Shown here: one piece after another, positions 1 through 7,863 of the stretch | How the letters are laid out: each line of letters begins with the position of its first letter | How positions within the stretch are numbered: position 1 is the stretch's first letter | DNA from: an uncultured Fibrobacter sp. | Lineage (GTDB): Bacteria; Fibrobacterota; Fibrobacteria; Fibrobacterales; Fibrobacteraceae | Assembly (NCBI GenBank): GCA_937891805.1 | Contig: CALATK010000013.1 | Span: 4,027 to 68,026, forward strand | DNA: 64,000 nt | Direction: 5' to 3' | Translations under genes and position numbers: made by a program | Notes under the pieces: model-generated | Database searches by the model: none | Told to the model about the DNA's origin: nothing | What the model saw: the letters and a program-made list of their open reading frames with translations, nothing else

Positions 1-618
1 CTTGCGAACGTTGTTAAATGGCTTAAAACGAAGGCTGTCTTTTTCTGGTAAAAAGAACCATATTCCAGTATTGTCTATTTTCAGCAATTCGGCATTGTTT
101 GCTACATTGTCGGAAACTCTAATAAGAGAATCGTTTTTGATTTTGTATATGTTTCCATCTTGTAGGTGAATGTAAGACGGGGATCCCTCAAAAATTTTAA
201 GTATAGGGGACTTCAGATGAAGGGCGTTTTTTTGGATGGTTTCTGGAGAGCTTTCGGTTGCTGCGATTCTTTCGGAAAGCCAGTAGGCTTTTCTCGTTAT
301 CGAAGTTTTTTTGAGACTTTGCTTATAATAGAGATTTGCAGATTGCGTGTTGCCTGCTAGTTCTTGAATCTTTCCGAGGTAAAAACTCGCTTGTTCCTTG
401 TCTTCGATGTCGCCTTCACTAACGACCTTTTCTAAAATGCCTACGGCCTTTGAAAAATCACCTTTCATTTCAAATAGATATAAGGCTTCTTGGATCGAAG
501 ATTCCATTTTTTCGGCCGATGCAAACGATGCAAGCCCGCATAACCACACAAGCATTATTGCCGTGCGTATTACGAAATGTCCTATGTCCAATCTACGGTT
601 CAGCATTTTTTCGGTCAT
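1..618 (-). CDS. Exported TPR-like protein, C-terminus beyond window edge
   Basis: The reading frame is open from an ATG at 618 down to base 1, giving 206 codons with no stop, so this is the N-terminal part of a longer protein. After a short basic start, residues about 14-34 are hydrophobic and end in ASFASA, a plausible signal-peptidase site; LVWLC in the same stretch could also be a lipobox. Residues about 38-110 read as TPR-type helix pairs, such as EALYLFEMKGDFSKA and FYLGKIQELAGNTQSA. The part after about residue 150 looks beta-rich. It is the last visible gene of the kinase/regulator operon, 34 bases after the regulator stop. A second ATG at 606 is possible, and neither has a clear Shine-Dalgarno. 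The function is unknown; a periplasmic scaffold or sensor partner fits the context. Confidence 0.6.
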   Translation of the reverse strand, partial: MTEKMLNRRLDIGHFVIRTAIMLVWLCGLASFASAEKMESSIQEALYLFEMKGDFSKAVGILEKVVSEGDIEDKEQASFYLGKIQELAGNTQSANLYYKQSLKKTSITRKAYWLSERIAATESSPETIQKNALHLKSPILKIFEGSPSYIHLQDGNIYKIKNDSLIRVSDNVANNAELLKIDNTGIWFFLPEKDSLRFKPFNNVRK

Positions 619-652
619 CAGTTTTCAGTCGTATCTCATAACTCACTACTCG

Positions 653-1360
653 TCACACATCAAACTTATACCCTGCTCCTCTGATAGAAAGAATGATTTT
701 GGGGTTGGCTTGGTCATCTTCTAGTTTTTTGCGAAGGTTCACGATATGGTTGTCAATTGTTCGGGTAGAAGGCATGTTGTCGGTGGTGTAACCCCAAATA
801 TCTTGCAGTAGGTCTTCTCGTAGAACGACCTCACCTTTGTGCTGCCAGAAATACTTGAGAATCTGGAATTCCCTGGCGGACATTTCTAGGGGGACGCCTC
901 CCTTGGTGGCTTCGTATTTTTTGAAATCCAGGTGGATGTCTGCAAAATCTACTACATCAGAAGGCGCTGCTGTTTGTGTAGGGGGGGCGTCTGTATCAAC
1001 CCTACGAAGGAATGCCTTAACTCGGGCCAAGAGTTCCAAGATGGAGAAGGGCTTGGTTACGTAGTCATCTGCCCCCATCTCGAGTCCGGCTACCTTGCTG
1101 GTTTCTTCGGTCTTGGCTGTAAGCATGATGATGAATGTCTGCGGGTGTTTCTTGCGGATGACACGGCAGACCTCGAACCCGCTCTTCTTTGGAATCATCA
1201 GATCGAGGATTACCAGGTGCGGCATAAAGGAATCCGCCTTGGCGATGGCTTCTTCGCCATCGGCTGCGGTTTCCACGATGTAATTTTCCAACTCAAAGTT
1301 GTCTTGCAGACCGAGCCGGATGATTTCTTCGTCTTCTACGATGAGGATCTTGTGTTGCAT
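653..1360 (-). CDS. OmpR/PhoB-family response regulator
   Basis: A 235-residue DNA-binding response regulator. The receiver domain (about 3-118) has the acidic pocket VEDEE near residue 8, the phospho-acceptor Asp53 in LVILDLMIP, and Lys103 in VTKPF. A winged-helix output domain follows (about 140-235), ending in RTIDNHIVNLRKKLE and the GAGYKF wing typical of this family. The gene begins one base after the kinase stop, so the two are translationally linked and form a cognate pair. It should be phosphorylated by the kinase and act on promoters; the targets are not visible here. Confidence 0.95.
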   Translation of the reverse strand: MQHKILIVEDEEIIRLGLQDNFELENYIVETAADGEEAIAKADSFMPHLVILDLMIPKKSGFEVCRVIRKKHPQTFIIMLTAKTEETSKVAGLEMGADDYVTKPFSILELLARVKAFLRRVDTDAPPTQTAAPSDVVDFADIHLDFKKYEATKGGVPLEMSAREFQILKYFWQHKGEVVLREDLLQDIWGYTTDNMPSTRTIDNHIVNLRKKLEDDQANPKIILSIRGAGYKFDV

Positions 1361-1361
1361 A

Positions 1362-3404
1362 TTAATCCACCTTTCTAAATCTAACGGTAAAGTTGGAACC
1401 TTTACCGGGCTTGCTCACCAGAGAAATGGTTGCTTTGTGTGTCTCTGCCACACGTTTTACAATGGCGAGTCCAAGTCCAGAGCCTTTTGTGCTACGGGTC
1501 ATCTCGTCGCCAACCCTATAAAAATCATTAAATATATTTTTTTGTTCCGAAGAAGGGATGCCTACGCCCGTGTCAATTACTGAAAATACGGCGCGGTCGT
1601 CTTCGTTGTAAACCTTGATTTCAATGTCGCCGGGAGCATTGGTGTATTTAATCGCATTTTCTATTAGATTCTGCGCTAGGCTATAAAGTGCCGTGTAATC
1701 GCCCATGACATATACGTTGGGGTCAAAATGGGTTTTGAAAGAAAGTCCCTTTTCGACGCCAATATCTTCTACCGCTTCAAAGACTTTCTTGGCGCATACA
1801 GAAAAATCTAATTTTTCCCACTTGAATGCACCTGTACCGTGCTCCATGCGTGTGTAGTTTAGAATAGCTCCGATCAGGTTTTCTAGTCGGGAGGCTTCCT
1901 TGTTGATGAGTCCAGAGTATTCTTGGACTTTTTCGACTTTCATGACACGCCCTCTAGCCATCATTTCGGCGAACATCTTGATAGAGGTGAGGGGCGTTTT
2001 CAATTCGTGAGAAACGCTAGAAAGGAAGTTTGCCTTCATGGCCAAAAGCTTGTGTTCCTGAATAAAGAAACGTAGCATAAAGAAGGAGCCAAATATCACC
2101 GTAATGAGGGAGAAAAACAAAAGGCCATACATCAGGAGCATTCGATGCCTGGATTCTTTTCGGATTTCGCCTACATCTTTTTCGTAAAGACATAATTGCC
2201 ACGAAGGGGCCGTGCTAAAGAAGACTTGCGAAATGGCATTTGCACTGTCCGGGATAGCTCCGAGTAAAAGTGAATCCTTTGCATCGGTAATGGAAAAGGG
2301 AATGTTGTTCCAACGCTGAGCAACATTTCTTAATTTGTCTATGATACGATGTTGGTAAGCCGGCTCATCTACCTTGGCTATGACAACTTGATTTCCCGAC
2401 AACATTGGGTACGATAATCTGAAAAGAGTCAGACCGTCTTCTGATTTGAACAGTACCCCCGACTTGGAGGCATTTTCACTGTGCAATGTTTTTTGGAATA
2501 GTTCTTGATTGCGGATAAGGATGTCGGTGTAGTTTAATTGGCGGTTAAAGTTGGATCTTAGGTTCCAAAAGGCTTCTCGTTTTTCTTGTTTCAAACTTTC
2601 AAAAGAAAGAATTTGGGTAAAGGCGGATTCAAAGAAAAATCTTGTGGAGGGAATGTCTTCGATTGTGCTTTCTTGCAAGAACTGATTTAATACTGACAGA
2701 CAGTAGTCCTCGGCTTCCTGGTGCTTTCTCATTTTGACCAGGATTTCAAAATGGAGCAGATTGACGGAGCGGGTGAGGTTGGGGTGCAGGTATCCTTTTA
2801 GGTTAGGAACGCTTTCTAGAGGAATCAGCATCCGCAGGGCCTTGTAGTATTGCTTGGTCTTGTAGGCTAGGCGGATTAATCCTATAACGTTTTGAACTTG
2901 CTCGTCCAGTTGTTGTAATGGAATTCTTGGGAGGGTTTCTCTAGAATACTGGATTTCCTGGAGATCCCCCCCTTCCCGTTCGCTCTGGAAAAGCGCTTTT
3001 TCCAACGGCGAAGGCTTGATATCGGAGAAACTTCTTTCCGGAGAAAGTAACTTGGATGAAATATCTGGATAGACTAGCGTCCCGTTGTTGTAAAGGAAGA
3101 TGGCCTCAACGCCCTGTACATCCTTGAAGTTTGCGGCATTGCCAAATTCAAGCAGACTTTTGGGAAGCTCGTACAAGAACAGTGATGCGGCTTTTGTTTC
3201 TTGGAGTATTTTGCTCTGTTCTTTTTCGAGAGCTTCTTCTAGTTCCTTTTGTAGGGAAACTCTGTTCTCGTCGAAGTTTTTTTGGATAAGAAAGTTCTCG
3301 TTCTGAATATTGCGAAAACTTAAATACGAAAGAATCGCCATCGGCAAAACGATGGCTCCAGCAAAAAAGCCAAAGAACAGGAGGTTGTTGCGTGAGATTC
3401 TCAG
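1362..3404 (-). CDS. Membrane sensor histidine kinase, probable CTG start
   Basis: A two-transmembrane sensor kinase of about 680 residues. A TTG at 3347 or later starts would lose the first membrane helix. Extending upstream gives CTG at 3402-3404, six bases after AGGAGG, with an in-frame TGA directly before it. This start adds LRISRNNLLFFGFFAGAI, a basic N-terminus followed by a membrane segment. Residues about 45-415 form a long extracytoplasmic sensor with TPR-like helices near 170-240. The second membrane helix is at about 421-445. HisKA contains His466 in SHELKTPLTS, and the HATPase has NLIENAIKYT, DTGVGIP and GSGLGLAIVKR. It lies between a small membrane ORF and its regulator in one operon. 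Confidence 0.9.
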   Translation of the reverse strand: MRISRNNLLFFGFFAGAIVLPMAILSYLSFRNIQNENFLIQKNFDENRVSLQKELEEALEKEQSKILQETKAASLFLYELPKSLLEFGNAANFKDVQGVEAIFLYNNGTLVYPDISSKLLSPERSFSDIKPSPLEKALFQSEREGGDLQEIQYSRETLPRIPLQQLDEQVQNVIGLIRLAYKTKQYYKALRMLIPLESVPNLKGYLHPNLTRSVNLLHFEILVKMRKHQEAEDYCLSVLNQFLQESTIEDIPSTRFFFESAFTQILSFESLKQEKREAFWNLRSNFNRQLNYTDILIRNQELFQKTLHSENASKSGVLFKSEDGLTLFRLSYPMLSGNQVVIAKVDEPAYQHRIIDKLRNVAQRWNNIPFSITDAKDSLLLGAIPDSANAISQVFFSTAPSWQLCLYEKDVGEIRKESRHRMLLMYGLLFFSLITVIFGSFFMLRFFIQEHKLLAMKANFLSSVSHELKTPLTSIKMFAEMMARGRVMKVEKVQEYSGLINKEASRLENLIGAILNYTRMEHGTGAFKWEKLDFSVCAKKVFEAVEDIGVEKGLSFKTHFDPNVYVMGDYTALYSLAQNLIENAIKYTNAPGDIEIKVYNEDDRAVFSVIDTGVGIPSSEQKNIFNDFYRVGDEMTRSTKGSGLGLAIVKRVAETHKATISLVSKPGKGSNFTVRFRKVD

Positions 3405-3418
3405 CCGTCACCTCCTAA
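3405..3418 (-). promoter_or_regulatory. Strong ribosome binding site that sets the CTG start
   Basis: The minus strand reads AGGAGGTGACGG immediately before CTG at 3404. The core AGGAGG is the best Shine-Dalgarno in this operon. It has no ATG, GTG or TTG in the kinase frame at a usable distance. The in-frame TGA lies inside this sequence, so translation in this frame cannot begin further upstream. Confidence 0.7.
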
Positions 3419-3420
3419 CT

Positions 3421-3537
3421 TTAGAAGGGAAGGTGCGACGATATACTGGGGAACAGCAATATGAGAACGCTGGTCCCCATCAGTAAGGTGACCAAAGAAA
3501 AAGCTAATGCAGATATGGCTATCAGTGTTTTTGTCAC
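3421..3537 (-). CDS. 38-residue single-pass membrane peptide
   Basis: This small ORF starts with GTG at 3537, overlapping the TGA of the LysM gene as GTGA, and ends with TAA at 3421. The product is VTKTLIAISALAF followed by a further hydrophobic run to about residue 30, so it is essentially one membrane helix with a short basic start. Its stop lies just before the Shine-Dalgarno of the kinase. The GTGA overlap and the lack of slack on either side argue that it is translated. The function is unknown; a small partner of the adjacent sensor kinase is an inference from position only. Confidence 0.5.
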   Translation of the reverse strand: MTKTLIAISALAFSLVTLLMGTSVLILLFPSISSHLPF

Positions 3538-4700
3538 TTGGTTAATTGTGCCTTGTGGGTAACGGAAACCTTGTGGCCCATTTCCACGCGGCGGTTGTTG
3601 GAGTAAATTTCTCGAATGAGTACGGCTGCTTCGTGGTCGGTGGCTCGGGCAATGATGCCTCGGCCAAGAAGACGGGGCGGAATGCTTTCGTCGGATTTGT
3701 CCTGTTCCCAGATGGCGATGGCATCTCCGGTACGGAACTTGTCCTCTTTGCCTTTGTCAATGAGCACGTAAGAGTAGGCTCCAATAATCAGCATGGGGTC
3801 CATAGAATAACGGATTGTTGCCATCTCTTCGATGTCTGCTTTCTGTTCCTTTCCATAGCCGCTCACATTCAGGACTTTCGGAGCTTTTTTGACACGGGCT
3901 TTGGATTGGTTAATCTTGATTTCTCTGAAGCTCTGCACAATTTGTGCACGGGACAAGGTGTCGCCAACGGCGGTAATTTTTGCAATGCCCGAAAGTCTAA
4001 GCATGGCGTAGGTGTCAAAGCTCTTTCCATGGGTGCCGGGGACTTCGATAGCTCGTGCATCCAGGATTTCTATCAGGTCTCCCTTCTTTGCCTTGATATC
4101 GGTCTTTTTGCCGATTCCAACCACCACTTCCATTTCGGGAATGTGGAGAATGGGTTCCTTCCGTTCGCCGGAACGGATGGAGAAGAACCGGTCATCTTTT
4201 TTCAGCTGTTCTACATCATAGATTTCAGGAGCGAGAATCTGGTAATAACCGTTGAAAATTTTCGGTGCCGGACGCTGCTTGTAGTAGTAAACGTCATCTT
4301 TCTTGGTCTTTTTGGGGCGCTTGTCGCGATTGCGCAGGTCACCCAACATGTTTTCGAAGTCACCGTTCCGAGCATCGCCTTGGTCGCAACCTACGGCAGA
4401 AACGCCCTTAGGGAGGTTGGTGTCAGCGATGGCGCCACCGCAGGGGTAGCGGTTCTGGGTGGTGGGGATCGCTACAGGTTCTTCTCGGGTGCTGTCCCCG
4501 AAGTAGATGGAGTCACCTGGATAAATCCAGTGGGGGTCCTGGATATGCCTGTTGTTTTCCCACAGGTCGGGCCAGGCGAAGGGGTCGTTCAGGAATTCGT
4601 CACTCAGGTCCCAGAGGGTGTCGCCTTCCTTGACGATATAGGCAGACGCAACCAGCACTCCCAGACCGAGGCACAAAGTCGCAGTTTTCAAAAATCCCAT
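3534..4700 (-). CDS. Exported LysM-domain protein
   Basis: A 388-residue protein with a signal peptide (about 1-20, ending VASA). A LysM peptidoglycan-binding domain follows directly at about 21-70 (YIVKEGDTLWDLSDEFL, then PDLWENNR and IYPGDSIYF). The remaining 300 residues are beta-rich and contain no catalytic motif I recognise. They resemble the LysM proteins of unknown function common in Fibrobacterota and Deltaproteobacteria. AGGA lies at correct spacing before ATG 4700. It is the first gene of the LysM, membrane peptide, kinase and regulator operon, so the system probably monitors or serves the cell wall. Confidence 0.85.
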   Translation of the reverse strand: MGFLKTATLCLGLGVLVASAYIVKEGDTLWDLSDEFLNDPFAWPDLWENNRHIQDPHWIYPGDSIYFGDSTREEPVAIPTTQNRYPCGGAIADTNLPKGVSAVGCDQGDARNGDFENMLGDLRNRDKRPKKTKKDDVYYYKQRPAPKIFNGYYQILAPEIYDVEQLKKDDRFFSIRSGERKEPILHIPEMEVVVGIGKKTDIKAKKGDLIEILDARAIEVPGTHGKSFDTYAMLRLSGIAKITAVGDTLSRAQIVQSFREIKINQSKARVKKAPKVLNVSGYGKEQKADIEEMATIRYSMDPMLIIGAYSYVLIDKGKEDKFRTGDAIAIWEQDKSDESIPPRLLGRGIIARATDHEAAVLIREIYSNNRRVEMGHKVSVTHKAQLTK

Positions 4701-4745
4701 AGTAATCCTTGTAACTCTTTGAACGTGAACAAGTTATGTAATAAT

Positions 4746-6005
4746 TTAATCTTTTCTTTGCCTAAAAGTAGGGGCTTTTTGCACAAAAAGTGTTTTATGG
4801 GCGGGTTTTATGGGATTTTGGGCTGGTTTTGGCCTTTTCCCGCCAAGAAGTCCAACTCGGTCCGGCACGAAAATGGCCAAAATCTCGAATTTTCCGCGGC
4901 CGGGTTCCAGGTAGAGAGGGATGGATTTGCGAAGGACATACCCCTGGTTCCTGAACTGCTTGATAAGTTTTTGGGCCTGTTCCAGGTCGGCGGTTTCAAT
5001 CAAGATACGCTCCGGCCTGACCCCGGCGATGGTTTCGACGGAACCCGCCGGCAGGGGTTCTCCTTCGGGCAGGTTGAAATAGAATGTCCACCGCCCGTCG
5101 TTTTCGGACTTGGAAAAGAACTTGGTGAGAAATCCCGGGTCAAAGAACCCCCTGTGGAACCGCATGTTTTCTTGCGGGGCGAGGCGGCTGTTCTGGCGGC
5201 TGGATTCCATGGATGTTTCGCGGCAGTCCTGGCTTTCTACCTGAGCAAACAGAGGGGAAAGGGAGGCTGCTACAAAACTCGAACCCGAGTAGAATTCAAA
5301 GAACTTGTCGCCTTTTGTTGGGTGAATGGCACTTGCAATTTTTTCCGGGAGCTTTAGCCAGGCGTCCTTGATGCGGGGGGCCCAGTCCAGCACATGCATG
5401 CAGAAACCGGAATCTCCTAGGGGCATAAAGTCCTTGCCGAAATTGCACCTGGACTCGATGCGGGCGCTTTGATGTACGGTGGGGTCAAAGGGCACAAAGG
5501 GCTGGCACTGGATTTGGTGGCAGCTGATGATTTCGGGACAGGACCGCTCCAGAAAATCTACGAAGGTCTTGCATTCGTGGGCGGAATTTTTGCCGCGGAG
5601 GTTTGCCTGCACTACCAGGGCGAAGCTTCCATTGCCGCAGGCCCTGAACCAAATGGTCCGGATGGCCTTGCGGAAATTGCGCAGGTGTTCTTTTTTGATT
5701 TGTTCGAAAATCTGCGTGACAACTTCGGGAGTGTCCATCCCCTTTGCGGGAGCATCCAACAGCAGGCTTTCATGACCGTTTATGAGCTTGTTGTAAATTT
5801 TCCAGTCGGAATTTTCGGGCTTTGCCTCAGCGGTGAACCAGGCCTGGACCTTTCCGGGGATTCTCATGCCGTGCGTCCAGGAACTGAACTGCTTCTGGAT
5901 GTCTTCGAAACTTGCCGCCCTGCGGACAACCGGCTTCGGCGCGGCCTTCGGAACTTCTTGTTGTAGACGTTTTCTCACGTCACTTTTTTTTACAAAACGA
6001 TTCAT
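4746..6005 (-). CDS. Degenerate TrmA/RlmD-like RNA methyltransferase homologue
   Basis: A 419-residue protein whose second half follows the order of the TrmA/RlmD uracil-C5 methyltransferases. FEFYSGSSFVAASLSP stands where the SAM motif DLFCGxGNF is expected. ESQDCRETSMESSRQNS matches the next acidic strand and helix, and FFDPGFLTKFF follows. Where active enzymes have DPPR and the catalytic Cys of SCNP, this protein reads VRPERILIETADLEQA, with no Cys. A late GYVLRKSIPLYLEPG segment matches the conserved C-terminus. The N-terminal part is unrelated and basic. AGGAAAG precedes ATG 6005. It is probably an inactive methyltransferase with an RNA-binding or scaffolding role. The family assignment is by eye. 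Confidence 0.6.
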   Translation of the reverse strand: MNRFVKKSDVRKRLQQEVPKAAPKPVVRRAASFEDIQKQFSSWTHGMRIPGKVQAWFTAEAKPENSDWKIYNKLINGHESLLLDAPAKGMDTPEVVTQIFEQIKKEHLRNFRKAIRTIWFRACGNGSFALVVQANLRGKNSAHECKTFVDFLERSCPEIISCHQIQCQPFVPFDPTVHQSARIESRCNFGKDFMPLGDSGFCMHVLDWAPRIKDAWLKLPEKIASAIHPTKGDKFFEFYSGSSFVAASLSPLFAQVESQDCRETSMESSRQNSRLAPQENMRFHRGFFDPGFLTKFFSKSENDGRWTFYFNLPEGEPLPAGSVETIAGVRPERILIETADLEQAQKLIKQFRNQGYVLRKSIPLYLEPGRGKFEILAIFVPDRVGLLGGKRPKPAQNPIKPAHKTLFVQKAPTFRQRKD

Positions 6006-6100
6006 TTCTTTCCTATTCTAATGGCGGAGTACCCTAGTCTGTAGACTTCTTTGGACTGTATCCTTCGCAACCCTATCCCCTAGATCCTAGTCCCTAACCA

Positions 6101-7822
6101 CTAAACCCAGAATCTCGGGTAGATCCAGGAGCAGTCCCGAGCCAGGAGCTTCGGGAATTCCCTGAAGGAGCCGTTGATCTGGAACTGGTTCAGGCCGCCT
6201 TCTACCGGCGTGAGTTTCAGCACGCTGTCGGCACGGGATTCCAGGTAGGGGTATTCGTCGTTGTTGCAGGCGGCTACAACAGCGCATCCCGTGAGGGCGA
6301 TGATGGTGTCCACCATCTGCATCAGAATCTGGTGGGGGGCGCCGGTAATGCGCATGGCCTTCGGGTTGTGGAACACCGCCGAAATAGGGTCGATGACGAT
6401 GGTGCGGTAGTTGTGGTTGCCCATCTTTCTTGCCCCCTCTACGCGCTTGGCGATGAGCTGTGCCGTCTCCAGCGGAGAAAGAGCGACTCCTCGCAGATTT
6501 AAGAAGCCGAAGTTCCCGGTGCTGGCGGGAAGCCCACGTTTGTTGGCCAGCAGGTACAGGCGGTTCAGGAACACGGACTTGGTAAGCTCGAAGTTGATGA
6601 ACAGCACATCGCTCATGGTCGTGGCGTTTCCGAACCATTCCTCGCCATAGCAAAGCGAAAGTCCCAGGTCCATCAGGGCCATAGACTTTCCGCATTTCGG
6701 GGGAGCGGTGAACAAGAAGAATTCACCGGCCTGGAGCATGTTCTGGATTAAGACTTCGTCTTTTTTCGGGGCCTCTTCGCTGTCGCTGGCAAGCTCGATG
6801 AGGGGCTTGCCGTCTAGGGAGTATTCTACCCACTGTTTCCATTCAACGAAGTTCTTGGCACCCTGTTCCAAGCTGATCAAGTACTGCTGCTTTCCGCCAC
6901 GGAGCACGCCCGGCATGCGGACCATCATGCTTGGGTTCCTGTTGCTGGAATCTACCTGGAAACCTTGGGAGGCAAGGGTGCTGAACAGGAAATCGACCCG
7001 TTCGTCGTATTCCTCTTGGTTGTCGGCTCCAATCTTTACCCAGGCCTGCACGGAGTTTGCACCGGTGTTGATGAGGGCTGCGCAGGGAAGGTTCAACGCC
7101 TTAAAGTAGGCCAGCTGCTTGGCTAGCGTCATCTTGGGATTGTCCACCATTACGTAGCGGTATTTCCAGCTCTCGTCGGAGGCGTCTTCGCCACCCTTGG
7201 GGGCGTTGATGCAGATAAGGGCTCCTTCGGGGCTGTCCAAGCTCTTCATGATTTTCTTGATGGCATCGTCCTGGCCTACGATGTTGGACACCAACTCCGA
7301 TGTGGCGGTAGGAGTGTCCGAAATCTTGAAGTCGATGGTTTCGTCTTCTTCGAAAGTCGCTTCCAGAAGCTTGGCCAGGTCCTTACGCCAGTCGGCGGCA
7401 GGCCATGGAATAGACAGGGCTTCGGGGTCAATCTTGAAGTTCTGCAACAGTTCCAGGGACTGGGTATCAAGACCCATGGCCAGCATCTGTTCCATGGGAA
7501 TCATGCTGGTGGTGAATGCCGGCATGATGGTGGTCTGTGGCGGTGCAGCAGCCTGGGTGGTTTCCCTGTGGGGTTCGGGCTTTGCTTCTTCCCGTTCAGA
7601 AGAACGTTTTTCGCTGGAGAAGGCCCTGCGCAAAATCTGTTCCACTTCGTCGTCGGCCATGCCGCGTTCACGGGCAAGGCCTCCAATCTGGAAGGAGGTG
7701 TCCATAAAGGTCCAGCCGTCTTCCATGGCGGCTTCGGCGGCCTTGTACAGCTCGCTCTTTAGGTCCTTGTCCTCGAATTTTCCTTTCAGGAACTGGTTGA
7801 CGATTTTTCTTGCGCTTTCCAT
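6101..7822 (-). CDS. Primase-like / RecA-fold ATPase (RepA or AAA_25 type)
   Basis: A 573-residue protein with three parts. Residues 1-90 are helical and charged. Residues about 165-345 resemble the archaeo-eukaryotic-type primase domain of mobile-element replication proteins (YRYVMVDNP at 221, ALINTGANSVQAWVKI at 249, VRMPGVLRGGKQQYL near 301). Residues about 355-573 form a RecA-like ATPase with Walker A APPKCGKS at 373-380 and a Walker B strand TIVID ending at Asp478. Such primase plus helicase fusions normally replicate plasmids or phages, but no other mobile genes surround this one; the neighbours are RNA-modification and housekeeping genes. It may be a domesticated replication protein or a repair enzyme. 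The primase active-site acids cannot be confirmed by eye. Confidence 0.65.
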   Translation of the reverse strand: MESARKIVNQFLKGKFEDKDLKSELYKAAEAAMEDGWTFMDTSFQIGGLARERGMADDEVEQILRRAFSSEKRSSEREEAKPEPHRETTQAAAPPQTTIMPAFTTSMIPMEQMLAMGLDTQSLELLQNFKIDPEALSIPWPAADWRKDLAKLLEATFEEDETIDFKISDTPTATSELVSNIVGQDDAIKKIMKSLDSPEGALICINAPKGGEDASDESWKYRYVMVDNPKMTLAKQLAYFKALNLPCAALINTGANSVQAWVKIGADNQEEYDERVDFLFSTLASQGFQVDSSNRNPSMMVRMPGVLRGGKQQYLISLEQGAKNFVEWKQWVEYSLDGKPLIELASDSEEAPKKDEVLIQNMLQAGEFFLFTAPPKCGKSMALMDLGLSLCYGEEWFGNATTMSDVLFINFELTKSVFLNRLYLLANKRGLPASTGNFGFLNLRGVALSPLETAQLIAKRVEGARKMGNHNYRTIVIDPISAVFHNPKAMRITGAPHQILMQMVDTIIALTGCAVVAACNNDEYPYLESRADSVLKLTPVEGGLNQFQINGSFREFPKLLARDCSWIYPRFWV

Positions 7823-7863
7823 ATTGAGTCCTTCTTAGTTGCAATCCCTTCCAAAATAAATAA

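Noticed and set aside
3148-3411. GTG-started frame of 87 codons using the strong AGGAGG before the kinase.
   Set aside because: It is out of frame with the kinase, lies fully inside its coding region and has no hydrophobic or family pattern; the CTG start explains the ribosome site better.
3546-5357. A 603-codon open frame on the plus strand.
   Set aside because: It runs antisense across the LysM gene and the degenerate methyltransferase, crosses the gap between them, and shows no family motif. The minus-strand genes have signal peptide, LysM motif and ribosome sites.
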